Part shown: positions 29,144-38,329 of the stretch, piece after piece
Layout: the number at the start of each line of letters is the position of its first letter
Numbering within the stretch: the stretch's first letter is position 1
Source of the DNA: Streptomyces aculeolatus
GTDB lineage: Bacteria > Actinomycetota > Actinomycetes > Streptomycetales > Streptomycetaceae
Length of the DNA stretch: 64,000 nt
Reading direction: 5' to 3'
NCBI RefSeq assembly: GCF_020400605.1
Contig: NZ_JAINRD010000029.1
Span: 1-64,000, forward strand
Position numbers and translations under genes: made by a program
The notes under the pieces: model-generated
What the model was told of the DNA's origin: nothing
The model's database searches: none
Seen by the model: only the letters and a program-made list of their open reading frames with translations

Positions 29144-30106
29144 TCACACGTCCTCCCGGATCCGCTCCGCCGCCCGCAGCCGCGCGGGGGCGGCCCTGCG
29201 GTTCTCCGCGATCTCCTCCTCCGCCGGCAGCTCCGCGCCGCGGGTGAGGAGCCGCAGCCGCGGCTGGTGGTGCTCCGGGACCACGGGCAGCCCGGGCGGC
29301 GCGGTGCTCGCGGCGCCCGCGGCGAGCACCCGCTTGACGAGCCGGTCCTCCAGCGACTGGTACGCGAGCACGGCGATCCGCCCGCCGACGGCCAGCGCCG
29401 CGACGGCCGCGGGCACGGCCCGTTCCAGGACCGCCAGCTCGCCGTTGACCTCGATGCGCAGCGCCTGGAACGTGCGCTTCGCGGGGTTGCCCCCGGTGCG
29501 CTTCGCGGCCTGCGGCAGCGCCTCGCGGATCACGTCGACCAGCCGCGCGCTGCGCGCGAACGGCTCCTTCTGCCGCTCGCGGACCACGGCCTCGACGATG
29601 CGCCGCGCCTGCTTCTCCTCACCGTACGCGCGCAGGATGCGCACCAACTCGCCCGGCGGGTACGTGTTCAGCACCTCGGCCGCGCCCACGCCCCGGGTCT
29701 GGTCCATCCGCATGTCCAGCGGCGCGTCCTGCGCGTACGCGAAGCCGCGCTCGGCCTCGTCGAGCTGCATGGACGACACGCCCAGGTCGAAGAGGACGCC
29801 CTGCACCGGGCCGACGCCGAGTCTCCCGAGCACGTCGGGAAGCTCGTCGTAGACCGCGTGCGCCAGCGTCACCCGCCCGGTGTACGGGGCCAGCCGCCGC
29901 CCCGCCAGCTCCAGGGCGGCGGGGTCGCGGTCCAGCGCGACGAGCCGCAGCCCGGGGTGGGCGGCGAGCAGGGCCTCGCTGTGGCCGCCGAGGCCCAGCG
30001 TGCAGTCGACGGCCACGGCGCCCGGCTGGGAGAGCGCGGGCGCCAGCAGTTCGGTGGTGCGGCGGAGCATGACGGGAACGTGGACAGCGGCGCGTGCGTC
30101 GTTCAC
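29144..30106 (-). CDS. rsmH: 16S rRNA m4C1402 methyltransferase RsmH (MraW)
   Basis: A 320-aa SAM-dependent methyltransferase that modifies C1402 of 16S rRNA (N4). Signatures are HVPVMLRRTTELL, DCTLGLGGHSEALL (SAM-binding motif I, about 34-47), FDLGVSSMQLDEAERGFAY and the GGNPAKRTFQALRIEVNGEL block. It is the promoter-proximal gene of the dcw run; no mraZ precedes it. GTG start at 30106. Confidence 0.97.
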   Translation of the reverse strand: MNDARAAVHVPVMLRRTTELLAPALSQPGAVAVDCTLGLGGHSEALLAAHPGLRLVALDRDPAALELAGRRLAPYTGRVTLAHAVYDELPDVLGRLGVGPVQGVLFDLGVSSMQLDEAERGFAYAQDAPLDMRMDQTRGVGAAEVLNTYPPGELVRILRAYGEEKQARRIVEAVVRERQKEPFARSARLVDVIREALPQAAKRTGGNPAKRTFQALRIEVNGELAVLERAVPAAVAALAVGGRIAVLAYQSLEDRLVKRVLAAGAASTAPPGLPVVPEHHQPRLRLLTRGAELPAEEEIAENRRAAPARLRAAERIREDV

Positions 30107-30401
30107 GGTGCCGCCTCCTGTCCCACCCGTTGGCCGAAGGGGAGCGGCCGCTGCCGCCCTGCGCGGCGGCGCCGGCCGGGCCCGGAGCGGGCCGCCGGCC
30201 GCGCGTGCGACGGGCGAACCGCATGAAAGGGGGCGCCACGGCTCCCACTTCGCGTCACTTTAGCCCACTGCACCCCCCGGTCGGTCAAGGACCGAAGGCG
30301 CGCCCCGCCCCGCCGGCGGGCCGGTGCCGCGCGTATTGCTCCCTGTGGGCTACCTCACGCGGACCCGGCAGCGGGGCCCCGGCCCGGATACCGTCGTAGG
30401 C
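30107..30401. promoter_or_regulatory. Divergent promoter region of dcw cluster and carbonic anhydrase
   Basis: No gene is seen in these 295 bases. On the minus strand TTGACC (30288-30283) and TAAAGT (30262-30257) could serve rsmH, but their 20-bp spacing is longer than ideal, so this is weak. On the plus strand TACCGT (30389-30394) lies exactly seven bases before the carbonic anhydrase ATG, as expected for a leaderless transcript. The rest is GC-rich without clear signals. Confidence 0.45.
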
Positions 30402-30962
30402 ATGACGCCTGCTGAGAGCTCGACGTCCCGCAAGAGCCCCGTCGCCACCCCCACCGTCACCGACAAGCTCGTGTCCGCCAACCGCGGATACGCCGGCGGC
30501 TTCGCCGACCCCGGCATGGACGCCAAACCCGTGCTGCGGGTGGCGGTGGTCGCGTGCATGGACGCCCGCCTGGACCTGCACGCCGCGCTCGGCCTGGAGC
30601 TGGGCGACTGCCACACGATCCGCAACGCCGGCGGCGTGGTCACCGACGACACCATCCGCTCGCTGACCATCAGCCAGCGTGCCCTGGGCACCCGCAGCGT
30701 GGTGCTGATCCACCACACGGACTGCGGCCTGCTGCGGATCACCGAGGAGTTCCGCTTCGAGCTGGAGGCCGAGGTCGGGCAGCGGCCGGCCTGGTCGGTC
30801 GAGTCGTTCCGCGACCTGGACCAGGACGTGCGCCAGTCCATCCGCCGGGTGGAGACCTCCCCGTTCCTCCTGCACACCGACGACGTGCGAGGCTTCGTGT
30901 TCGACGTCCGCACGGGACTGCTCCGCGAGGTGTCCGCGGAGCAAATCACGGCGGGCGACTGA
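30402..30962 (+). CDS. Beta-class carbonic anhydrase
   Basis: A 186-aa beta-carbonic anhydrase interconverting CO2 and bicarbonate. The zinc site is readable: C52-M-D54-A-R56 and H105-T-D-C108, with the Asp/Arg dyad typical of the active form. The length is at the short end of the family, resembling the small mycobacterial Rv1284 type. The ATG at 30402 has no Shine-Dalgarno sequence but a -10-like TACCGT seven bases upstream, suggesting leaderless translation. A downstream in-frame GTG is possible. The neighbouring MoxR operon follows 146 bp later. Confidence 0.9.
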   Translation: MTPAESSTSRKSPVATPTVTDKLVSANRGYAGGFADPGMDAKPVLRVAVVACMDARLDLHAALGLELGDCHTIRNAGGVVTDDTIRSLTISQRALGTRSVVLIHHTDCGLLRITEEFRFELEAEVGQRPAWSVESFRDLDQDVRQSIRRVETSPFLLHTDDVRGFVFDVRTGLLREVSAEQITAGD

Positions 30963-31108
30963 CGAAACCGGCATTCGGCAGCAAGAATGCGGGTGTGGTG
31001 GCTCCGTTCCGCGCCGGCCGCGCCGGCGCGCGCGGGGCACCACGGTATCGGGGAGGGCCGGACCGCGACCGCGGGCGCACGGCCCGTGCGACGGGCCGAG
31101 GAGGGCCG

Positions 31109-32146
31109 GTGACGACGTATGACGAGCGAGCGAGCCTCAGCGATCTGACACGAACCGCGGACGATGTCCGGCGGTCGGTGGAGAGCGTGATCGAGGGCAA
31201 GCCCGAGGCGGTCAGGCTGTCGCTGACCGTCCTGCTCGCCGAGGGCCACCTCTTGATCGAGGACGTGCCGGGCGTCGGGAAGACCATGCTCGCCAAGGCG
31301 CTGGCGAAGTCGATCGACTGCTCGGTGCGCCGCATCCAGTTCACACCCGACCTGCTGCCCTCCGACATCACCGGCGTGAGCGTCTACGACCAGCAGAGCC
31401 GGGACTTCGAGTTCAAGCCCGGCGCGATCTTCGCCCAGATCGTCATCGGCGACGAGATCAACCGGGCCTCCCCCAAGACCCAGTCGGCGCTGCTGGAGTC
31501 GATGGAGGAGCGGCAGGTCACCATCGACACGCAGACGTACGAGCTGCCCAGCCCGTTCATGGTGGTCGCCACCCAGAACCCCATCGAGATGGAGGGCACG
31601 TACCCGCTGCCCGAGGCCCAGCGCGACCGCTTCATGGCCCGGCTGTCCATCGGCTACCCCAGCCCGGAGGCGGAGCTGGAGATGCTGGACGTGCACGGCG
31701 GGGTCTCCCCGCTGGGCGACCTGCAGCCGGTCGCGCACGCCCACGACATCGTCAAGCTGATCGACGCGGTGCGCACGGTGCACGTCGCGGACTCCGTCCG
31801 GCGCTACGCGGTCGACCTGGTCACCGCCACCCGGCAGCACCAGGAGCTGCGGCTCGGCGCCTCGCCGCGGGCCACGCTGCACCTGCTGCGGGCGGCGAAG
31901 GCCGCCGCGGCGCTGGCCGGGCGGGAGTTCACGCTGCCCGACGACGTGCAGGCGCTGGCCGTGCACGTGCTCGCGCACCGGCTGCTGCCCACGGCCCAGG
32001 CCCAGCTCAACCGGCGGACGGCCGAGCAGATCGTCGCCGAGATCCTCCAGCAGGTGCCGGTGCCCGCCGCCGACATGCAGCGGCCGCCGCAGATGCCGCC
32101 CGCGTACGGCGGCGGCGCGCACAGCCCGGACGGCCGGCGGTTCTGA
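31109..32146 (+). CDS. MoxR-family AAA+ ATPase
   Basis: A 345-aa MoxR AAA+ ATPase. Walker A is GVGKTMLAKAL (about residues 56-66), Walker B is VIGDEINRA (about 113-121) and sensor 1 is VVATQNPIEMEGTYPLPEAQRDRF, the MoxR hallmark. Members act as chaperones for co-encoded DUF58/VWA proteins. The GTG at 31109 has GAGGAGGG immediately upstream; the frame is open further upstream, but that sequence overlaps the carbonic anhydrase gene. It shares one base with the next gene (TGATG), so the two are coupled. Confidence 0.93.
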   Translation: MTTYDERASLSDLTRTADDVRRSVESVIEGKPEAVRLSLTVLLAEGHLLIEDVPGVGKTMLAKALAKSIDCSVRRIQFTPDLLPSDITGVSVYDQQSRDFEFKPGAIFAQIVIGDEINRASPKTQSALLESMEERQVTIDTQTYELPSPFMVVATQNPIEMEGTYPLPEAQRDRFMARLSIGYPSPEAELEMLDVHGGVSPLGDLQPVAHAHDIVKLIDAVRTVHVADSVRRYAVDLVTATRQHQELRLGASPRATLHLLRAAKAAAALAGREFTLPDDVQALAVHVLAHRLLPTAQAQLNRRTAEQIVAEILQQVPVPAADMQRPPQMPPAYGGGAHSPDGRRF

Positions 32147-33537
32147 TGTCCGGCCAGCCCCCGCCCGCCCCCGCCGCGCCGCCCGCGGGCCAGGACGCCC
32201 AGGCGGGCGGGATGCGTACGGCCCTGGCCGGCACCACCACGCGCGGCCGCTCGTTCCTGGCCGCCGGGCTCGCGGCCGGTGCGTGCAGCTACATACTGGG
32301 CCAGCCCGACCTGCTGCGGGTGGGGCTGCTGCTGGCCGCGCTGCCGCTGGTGTGCGCGGCCGTGCTGCACCGCACGCGCTACCGCGTCGGCGGCAGCCGC
32401 AAGCTGTCGCCCGCCCGGGTGCCCGCGGGCTCGGAGGCCCGGGTGCACCTGCGGCTGGAGAACGTCTCCCGGCTGCCGACCGGACTGCTGATGCTCCAGG
32501 ACCGGCTGCCGTACGTGCTGGGCCCCCGGCCCCGCTTCGTGCTGGACCGGGTGGAGCCGGGCGGCAAGCGCGAGGTGACCTACCGGGTCCGCTCCGACCT
32601 GCGCGGGCGCTACCCGCTGGGCCCGTTGCAGCTGCGGCTCTCGGACCCGTTCGGCATGTGCGAGATGACCCGCTCCTTCAGCGCGTACGACACGCTGACC
32701 GTCGTGCCGCGCACCGAGGCTCTGGCCCCGGTGCGGTTGGCCGGCGAGGCCACCGGCTACGGCGACGGGCGGCACCGCACCCTCGCGCTGGCCGGCGAGG
32801 ACGACGTCATCCCGCGCGGCTACCGGCACGGCGACGACCTGCGGCGGGTGCACTGGCGCTCCACCGCGAAGTACGGCGAGCTGATGGTCCGCCGCGAGGA
32901 GCAGCCGCAGCGCGCGGGCTGCACGGTGCTGCTGGACACCCGGCGCGACGCGTACACCGGCTCCGGCCCCGACTCGCCCTTCGAGTGGGCCGTCTCCGGC
33001 GCCGCCTCCGTCGCGCTGCACATGCTGGAGCGCGGCTACACGGTGCGGCTGCTGACCGACGGCGGCGAGCTGGGGGCCGGCGTCGACGGGGCGCTGAACT
33101 CCCGCGGCGGCGAGTCGGCCGACGCGGCGGGGGTGCTCCTGGACACCCTCGCGGTCATCGACCACTCCGAGCGGGACACGGTCTCGGCCGCGTACGACGT
33201 GCTGCGCGGCGGGCACGAGGGGCTGCTCGTGGCGTTCTTCGGCGACCTGGACGAGGAGCAGGCCGCGCTCGCCGCGCGGATGCGGCAGCGGACGGCGGCG
33301 GGAGTGGCGTTCGTGGCGGACAGCGCGGCCTGGGAGGCGCGGCCCGGCGCGGCCGGCGGCGCGTACGGCGCGGGCCCGGGCGGCGGCGCGGAGGGCGCCG
33401 AGCGGGTGCGGCAGCTCCGCGAGGCGGGCTGGACGGTGCTGTCCGTACGGCCCGGGATGACGATGGGCGACCTGTGGCGGGAGGCCGGCAACCAGGCCGG
33501 GCAGCTCGCCGCGGCGGCACGCGGAGGCGAGGGCTGA
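32146..33537 (+). CDS. DUF58 domain membrane protein
   Basis: A 463-aa protein with two membrane segments near residues 35-70, a beta-rich region, and the DUF58 signature YRHGDDLRRVHWRSTAKYGELMVRREE (about 225-251) followed by a VWA-like fold (GCTVLLDTRRD). It is the usual partner of MoxR and a transglutaminase-like membrane protein in a three-gene operon. The joint function is unproven; assembly or maturation of envelope components is the common proposal. ATG overlaps the MoxR stop. Confidence 0.9.
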   Translation: MSGQPPPAPAAPPAGQDAQAGGMRTALAGTTTRGRSFLAAGLAAGACSYILGQPDLLRVGLLLAALPLVCAAVLHRTRYRVGGSRKLSPARVPAGSEARVHLRLENVSRLPTGLLMLQDRLPYVLGPRPRFVLDRVEPGGKREVTYRVRSDLRGRYPLGPLQLRLSDPFGMCEMTRSFSAYDTLTVVPRTEALAPVRLAGEATGYGDGRHRTLALAGEDDVIPRGYRHGDDLRRVHWRSTAKYGELMVRREEQPQRAGCTVLLDTRRDAYTGSGPDSPFEWAVSGAASVALHMLERGYTVRLLTDGGELGAGVDGALNSRGGESADAAGVLLDTLAVIDHSERDTVSAAYDVLRGGHEGLLVAFFGDLDEEQAALAARMRQRTAAGVAFVADSAAWEARPGAAGGAYGAGPGGGAEGAERVRQLREAGWTVLSVRPGMTMGDLWREAGNQAGQLAAAARGGEG

Positions 33538-33538
33538 G

Positions 33539-35929
33539 ATGAGCGGACGGGCCCGGCTCGCGGTCTGCGCGGCGGCGGCATCCCTGCTGGCCGCCACGGC
33601 GCTGCTGCCGCTGACCGACAGGATGACCTGGTTCTTCAAGGCGGTCTTCGTCGTCGCCGTGATCGGCGGCGTCGGCATGGCCGCCCGCCGCATCCCGCTG
33701 GCGCGCCCGCTGACCGTGCTCGCGCAGACCGCGGTCACGGTGGTGCTGCTGACGATGATGTTCGCCGGTGACCAGGCGGCGGGCGGGATCATCCCCAACC
33801 CCGCGGCGATAGAGGAGTTCCGGCAGCTCTTCCAGGAGGGCAGCGACGACGTCTCGCGCTACTCCATCCCCGCGCCGGTCACCGACGGCATAGAGCTGAT
33901 GCTGCTCTCCGGCATCGCCGGGGTGGCGCTGCTGGTGGACGCGGTGGCGGTGACGTTCCGCAGCGCCGCCCCCGCCGGGCTGCCGCTGCTCGCGCTGTAC
34001 TCCGTCGCCGCCGGGCTCAACCAGGGCGGGAGCTGGCTGACGTTCCTGCTCGCGGGCGCCGGATACCTGCTGCTGCTGCTCGCCGAGGGGCGGGACCGGC
34101 TGGCGCAGTGGGGCCGGATGTTCGGCGGCGGCCGGTCGGTGGGCGCTCCCGGCGCGGCCGAAGCGGACGGCGGGCGGCCGATGGCCCCGGTGCGTACGGG
34201 CCGGCGGATCGGCGCCGTGGCGCTGGGCTTCGCGCTCGTCGTACCCGCGGCGCTGCCGTCGCTGGACGGCGGGCTGCTGGACGGCAAGACCACCGGGCCC
34301 GGCCAGGGCCCCGGCGGCGGTACGGTCACGGCGATCAACCCCGTGGTGCGGCTCCAGCAGAGCCTGAACCAGCCGGAGAACCGCGAGGTCTTCCGCTACC
34401 GGGCCGAGGACGGCGCGCAGAACCAGGCGCTGTACATGCGCTTCGTCGCCCTCGACCGGTTCGACGGCACCTCCTGGCAGCCGTCGCGCCGCAGCATCGA
34501 GGACATCCCGGACCCGCTGCCCACCCCGCAGGGCTACTCCAACAGCCAGATCAGGTCCGCGCCCATCACGCTGGACATCCGGGCCGACGAGGACTTCCGG
34601 CAGCAGTGGCTGCCGATGCCCTACCCCGCGTACCAGGTGCGCATCGGCGACGACTGGCGCTTCGAGCCGGAGGGCCGGTCCGTCGTCGGCGACGGCGGCA
34701 CCACCACGGGCGGCGTCGACTACCAGGTCACGAGCCTGATCATGGCGCCCACCGCGCGCCAGCTGGCGACCGCGCCCCCGCCCGACCCGGCGCTGAGCGA
34801 GGAGTACACGCAGGTGCCCGACTCGCTGCCGGACGAAGTCCGGGAGCAGGCGCAGGAGATCACCCGGGGCTCGGCCAACAACTACGAGCGGGCACTCGCG
34901 CTGCAGGACTACTTCACCACCAACTTCGTCTACGACACGGAGACCGACCTCGACGCCTCCGACCCGGAGGCGATCCTCAAGTTCCTCGAGGACAAGCAGG
35001 GCTTCTGCGTCCACTTCTCCTTCACGATGGCGGCGATGGCGCGGACGCTCGGCATCCCCGCGCGGGTCGCGGTCGGCTTCGTGCCGGGCACGGCGCAGAG
35101 CGACGGGTCGATGTCGGTGGGGCTGCAGGACGCGCACGCCTGGCCCGAGCTGTACTTCGAGGGCGCCGGCTGGACGCGCTTCGAGCCGACCCCGACGCGC
35201 GGCACGCTGCCCGACTACACGATGGAGGACACCCCGGGCGGCGGCGGCGACCCCGCGAACGAGCTGCCGGACCGCGGCCAGTCCGCGGCGCCGTCCCCGT
35301 CGCCTTCTGCGTCGGAGGACGAGTGCCCGGCGGCGCTGCGGCGGGAGGGCGGCTGCGCGGACGACGACGCGGCCGGCGGCGGCGCCGCGGGCCCGACCGG
35401 CGGCGGACCCCCGGCCGCGGGGATCGCGGCGGGGGCGGTCGGTGTGCTGCTGCTTCTGCTGCTGCCGTCGCTGCCCGCGCTGTGGCGCGTACGGGAACGG
35501 GGCAGGCGGCTCCGCCCCGGCGCGGGGCCGCTGGCGGCGTGGCGCGAACTGATCGATTCCGCCTGGGACTTCGGGCTGCCACCCGACGAGTCGCAGACGC
35601 CGCGGGCGACGGTGGCGGGGCTCATCCGGTTCGGCTCCCTGGACGGCGCGGCGGCGCAGTCGGCGCAGCGGGTGGCCGGGGCGGTGGAGCAGACGCTCTA
35701 CGCGCCGCGCCCGCGGCAGGTCGACGGGCTGGCGGGAGACGTGCGGCGGGTGCGGACGGCCCTGGGCCGCGGCGCGGGCGCGGGTGCGCGACTGCGTGCG
35801 GCGGTGGCACCGCGCTCGTCGGTACGGCTGCTGTGGGCGGTGTCGGCACGCTGGGCGGCGGTGACGGGGCGCTGGCGTGGCGCGGTACGGCGCGCGGGCG
35901 CGGCGCTGCGGCCGTCCCGGCAGCCGTAA
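33539..35929 (+). CDS. TgpA-like membrane transglutaminase-domain protein
   Basis: A 796-aa membrane protein (DUF3488 plus transglutaminase core). Six or so membrane helices lie in the first 240 residues. The extracytoplasmic transglutaminase/protease-like domain contains the catalytic Cys in KQGFCVHFSFTMAAMARTLGIPARVAVGF (about 488) and the His in QDAHAWPELYFEGAGW. Another membrane helix is at about 635-655 and a cytoplasmic C-terminal domain of about 140 residues follows. A Ser/Pro/Glu-rich linker precedes the last helix. The gene starts two bases after the DUF58 stop. Family members of this operon type are widespread in actinobacteria; the substrate is unknown. Confidence 0.92.
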   Translation: MSGRARLAVCAAAASLLAATALLPLTDRMTWFFKAVFVVAVIGGVGMAARRIPLARPLTVLAQTAVTVVLLTMMFAGDQAAGGIIPNPAAIEEFRQLFQEGSDDVSRYSIPAPVTDGIELMLLSGIAGVALLVDAVAVTFRSAAPAGLPLLALYSVAAGLNQGGSWLTFLLAGAGYLLLLLAEGRDRLAQWGRMFGGGRSVGAPGAAEADGGRPMAPVRTGRRIGAVALGFALVVPAALPSLDGGLLDGKTTGPGQGPGGGTVTAINPVVRLQQSLNQPENREVFRYRAEDGAQNQALYMRFVALDRFDGTSWQPSRRSIEDIPDPLPTPQGYSNSQIRSAPITLDIRADEDFRQQWLPMPYPAYQVRIGDDWRFEPEGRSVVGDGGTTTGGVDYQVTSLIMAPTARQLATAPPPDPALSEEYTQVPDSLPDEVREQAQEITRGSANNYERALALQDYFTTNFVYDTETDLDASDPEAILKFLEDKQGFCVHFSFTMAAMARTLGIPARVAVGFVPGTAQSDGSMSVGLQDAHAWPELYFEGAGWTRFEPTPTRGTLPDYTMEDTPGGGGDPANELPDRGQSAAPSPSPSASEDECPAALRREGGCADDDAAGGGAAGPTGGGPPAAGIAAGAVGVLLLLLLPSLPALWRVRERGRRLRPGAGPLAAWRELIDSAWDFGLPPDESQTPRATVAGLIRFGSLDGAAAQSAQRVAGAVEQTLYAPRPRQVDGLAGDVRRVRTALGRGAGAGARLRAAVAPRSSVRLLWAVSARWAAVTGRWRGAVRRAGAALRPSRQP

Positions 35930-36294
35930 CGCCTCCCGCTGTGGGGCGACGGGCGAGGGGGGCAGGTGCACCCCGTCCCGCCCGTTGCCCGGTGGGGCGG
36001 GCAGGCGGCGCGCTGCTGCTGTGGTGGCCGAAGGCCCGGCGGACGGGGGCCCGGTGGTCGAGAGTTGTGAGCCGGGACAGTCTCGTAGCGCGCTGAGCGC
36101 GCACGAGGCCGCATCCCCGCGCGTACCCCGCCTCCTGTGGCACGTCTTGAGCAGCCGCCCCTACCGGGAAACCGGCGGGAAGGGGCGGCCGGGCCGCATC
36201 CGCCCGGAACCGGGCGGGAGGCCAGGGCTACCGCATGCTGAGAGCTCCCGCGGGCCGGGCCCGGGGAGCTCTGCGCGGTGAGGGGCCTGGTGGC
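35930..36294. terminator. Convergent intergenic region with two inverted repeats
   Basis: No convincing gene lies in these 365 bases. The hairpin at 36154-36189 has 8-bp arms (GCCGCCCC/GGGGCGGC) around an internal CCGG-rich loop, and CCGCCCGG-AA-CCGGGCGG is at 36200-36217. They sit between the convergent transglutaminase and DUF3040 genes and probably end transcription from one or both sides. Confidence 0.55.
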
Positions 36295-36711
36295 CTAGCG
36301 CCCCTCGTCACGGCGGCGCTGCCACCGCTCTTCGATCCTGTTCATCATGGAACGGCGCTGCCGGGTCCTGCGACGCTGCTGACCGCCCTGAGGGGCCGCG
36401 GCATCGCCCGGCTGCTGTTGCTGCTGCTGTTCGCCCGGGTTCGCAGTCCTGCGCCAACCGGTGACGGCGAGCACCGCACATCCCAGCATGACGAGGAAGC
36501 CCACCACACTGACCCAGATCTGCTGCGCGACCATACCGGCCATCAGGAGCGCGATACCCACCAGGAAACCGGCTACCGCTTGGTACACCCGACGGCGGGT
36601 ATACGTGCGCAGCCTGCTTCCCTCAAGCGCTGTCGCAAACTTGGGATCTTCTGCGTACAGCGCTCGCTCCATCTGCTCGAGCATGCGCTGCTCGTGCTCC
36701 GAGAGCGGCAC
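36295..36711 (-). CDS. DUF3040 membrane protein
   Basis: A 138-aa actinobacterial DUF3040 protein. The conserved N-terminus PLSEHEQRMLEQMERALYAEDPKFA is followed by two membrane helices (about 42-62 and 66-86) and a Gln/Arg-rich cytoplasmic tail that includes six consecutive Gln and a strongly basic end. Function is unknown; in several actinobacteria it lies close to the dcw region. Start is GTG at 36711. Confidence 0.9.
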   Translation of the reverse strand: MPLSEHEQRMLEQMERALYAEDPKFATALEGSRLRTYTRRRVYQAVAGFLVGIALLMAGMVAQQIWVSVVGFLVMLGCAVLAVTGWRRTANPGEQQQQQQPGDAAAPQGGQQRRRTRQRRSMMNRIEERWQRRRDEGR

Positions 36712-36817
36712 GGAGTCCTCCTACTCGTCGGTCGCTTGGGGGCGACCGGGACGCGGCACCTCCAGGATAGGCAGGTATCCGCCCCCGTGAAACCCGCCCC
36801 TCTGCGCCAAAACCGCC

Positions 36818-36834
36818 GATCCGCGGCGCGGATC
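36818..36834 (-). terminator. Small hairpin downstream of the methyltransferase gene
   Basis: GATCCGC and GCGGATC form a 7-bp stem with a 3-nt loop, 106 bp beyond the methyltransferase stop codon on the minus strand. The 228-bp gap that contains it also precedes the DUF3040 gene. Function as a terminator is possible but weakly supported. Confidence 0.35.
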
Positions 36835-36939
36835 TGGGCCTGCCCGCCGTAGCAGGCCCTGACTCAGATCATACGGCGCGCCGGGGCCGAACGGGTGGCC
36901 TGTGGCCTACTGCACCTTTGCCCGCACGCGGACCGGTTA

Positions 36940-37770
36940 TCACTTCCGGCCGCCCAGAACATGAAGCTGCGCCGCCACGTGCTGGAACGCCGGCGACTCC
37001 GCCGCAGCCCGCTCCAGCTCGAGCAGCGCGTCGAGCGCGCCCGGCTCGGACTCGGCGAGACCGTCCGGCACCAGGTCGGAGAAGGTGCGTACGCCCTGTA
37101 CGGCCCGCACGTCCACGCCGGCGGCGGCGACCAGCCGGGTCAGCTCCTCCGGCGTGAACCGGCGCGGCACCGGGTCCGCCTCGCCCCAGCGGCCGTCCCC
37201 GCCCGTCAGCGCCCGGTGGGCGGACGAGAAGTGCCCGGCGAGCGCGCGGGCCAGCACGGCGCCGCCCAGGCCCGCCGCCAGCACGCTGAGGAGCCCGCCG
37301 GGCCGCAGCGCGGCGACGGCGTTGGCGAGGCCCGCGGCGGGGTCGTCCACGTACTCCAGGACGCCGTGGCAGAGCACGGCGTCGTACGCGCCGGGCTCCG
37401 CGACGTCGAAGAGGGCGTGGATGTCGCCCTGCACTCCGTGCACCCGGTCGGCGACGCCGGCCTCCGCGGCACGGCGCTGCAGCCCGAAGAGCGCGTTCGG
37501 GCTGGGGTCGACGACCGTCACCCGGTGCCCGAGCAGGGCCGCGGGCACGGCGAAGCCGCCGGTGCCGCCGCCGGTGTCGAGCACGTCGAGCGCCCGGCCG
37601 GCGGCCCCGGCGTCCGCCTCGCCCCGGCCGTCCGCCCCCGCGGCGCCGCCGTCCCCGGCGTCACCGCGGGCGGCCCCGTGCCGGGACAGGGCCTCCTCCA
37701 GCGCCTCCCAGACGACGGCGGCGCGCAGCGACGCGCGCGGCAGGTGGTCGGGCGGTGTCGAACGGGGCAT
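36940..37770 (-). CDS. Class I SAM-dependent methyltransferase
   Basis: A 276-aa methyltransferase. Motif I is LDVLDTGGGTGGFAVPAALLGHRVTVVDPS (about residues 61-90) with the SAM-binding glycines, followed by GDIHALFDVAEPGAYDAVLCHGVLEYVDDP (motifs II/III) and LRPGGLLSVLA. A low-complexity Gly/Ala/Asp insert (about 33-58) precedes motif I. The overall architecture resembles CmoM/UbiE-like small-molecule methyltransferases; the substrate is unknown. ATG 37770 has GAGGAG six bases upstream and a possible -10 (TAAGCT) further up. Confidence 0.88.
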   Translation of the reverse strand: MPRSTPPDHLPRASLRAAVVWEALEEALSRHGAARGDAGDGGAAGADGRGEADAGAAGRALDVLDTGGGTGGFAVPAALLGHRVTVVDPSPNALFGLQRRAAEAGVADRVHGVQGDIHALFDVAEPGAYDAVLCHGVLEYVDDPAAGLANAVAALRPGGLLSVLAAGLGGAVLARALAGHFSSAHRALTGGDGRWGEADPVPRRFTPEELTRLVAAAGVDVRAVQGVRTFSDLVPDGLAESEPGALDALLELERAAAESPAFQHVAAQLHVLGGRK

Positions 37771-37852
37771 GGAGCGCTCCTCGAAGATCGGGCGTGGCCC
37801 AGCTTAGAGGCTGTGCGTCCGCTCCCCGCGCCCTGACCGGCGGGCCGCCGGC

Positions 37853-38329
37853 TCAGCGCACCTCCGGGCCCGGTTGGGGACGTATCAGCGGCTGGACGAC
37901 GAGCATCCGCTCGACTATGCGCGTGAACATCCCCGCCGCGCGCAGGAGATCGGCCGCCTCCTGTGCGTCGACCGCATCCCGGATGCCCGCCTCCGCGCGG
38001 GCGCGCAGCCGGGCGCCGGCCGCGAACATCGCGCTCCACTCGGCGAGTTCCGGTGCGACCTCCGGCAGCACCTCCCACGCGCTGCGGATCCGCTGCCGGC
38101 GCCGCGGCGACGGCTCGGGGCGCCCGCGCACCGCGAGGACCGCCGCGGCGGTGCGCAGCGCGGCGAGATGGGCAAGTGAGTAGCGCTCGTTCGCCGTCTC
38201 CATCTCCGCCGCCTCCGCCAGACCGGCGTGGGCTTGCGCGAGGAGCTCCAGCGCCGCCTTGGGCGCACTGCCCGGGCGCAGGACGGGGTGGACATCACTC
38301 GGTGGGGCGTAAGCCGGCTCGGCTGCCAT
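37853..38329 (-). CDS. SAV_6107-type HEPN-domain protein
   Basis: A 158-aa all-helical protein similar to the actinobacterial SAV_6107 family of HEPN-like domains. Helices include APKAALELLAQAHAGLAEAAEMETANERYSLAHLAALRTAAAVLAV and EVAPELAEWSAMFAAGARLRARAEAGI. HEPN folds often bind nucleotides or RNA, but the R-x4-6-H ribonuclease motif is not evident here and no nucleotidyltransferase partner is adjacent, so I assign no activity. Start ATG 38329 with GGAGG close upstream. Confidence 0.8.
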   Translation of the reverse strand: MAAEPAYAPPSDVHPVLRPGSAPKAALELLAQAHAGLAEAAEMETANERYSLAHLAALRTAAAVLAVRGRPEPSPRRRQRIRSAWEVLPEVAPELAEWSAMFAAGARLRARAEAGIRDAVDAQEAADLLRAAGMFTRIVERMLVVQPLIRPQPGPEVR

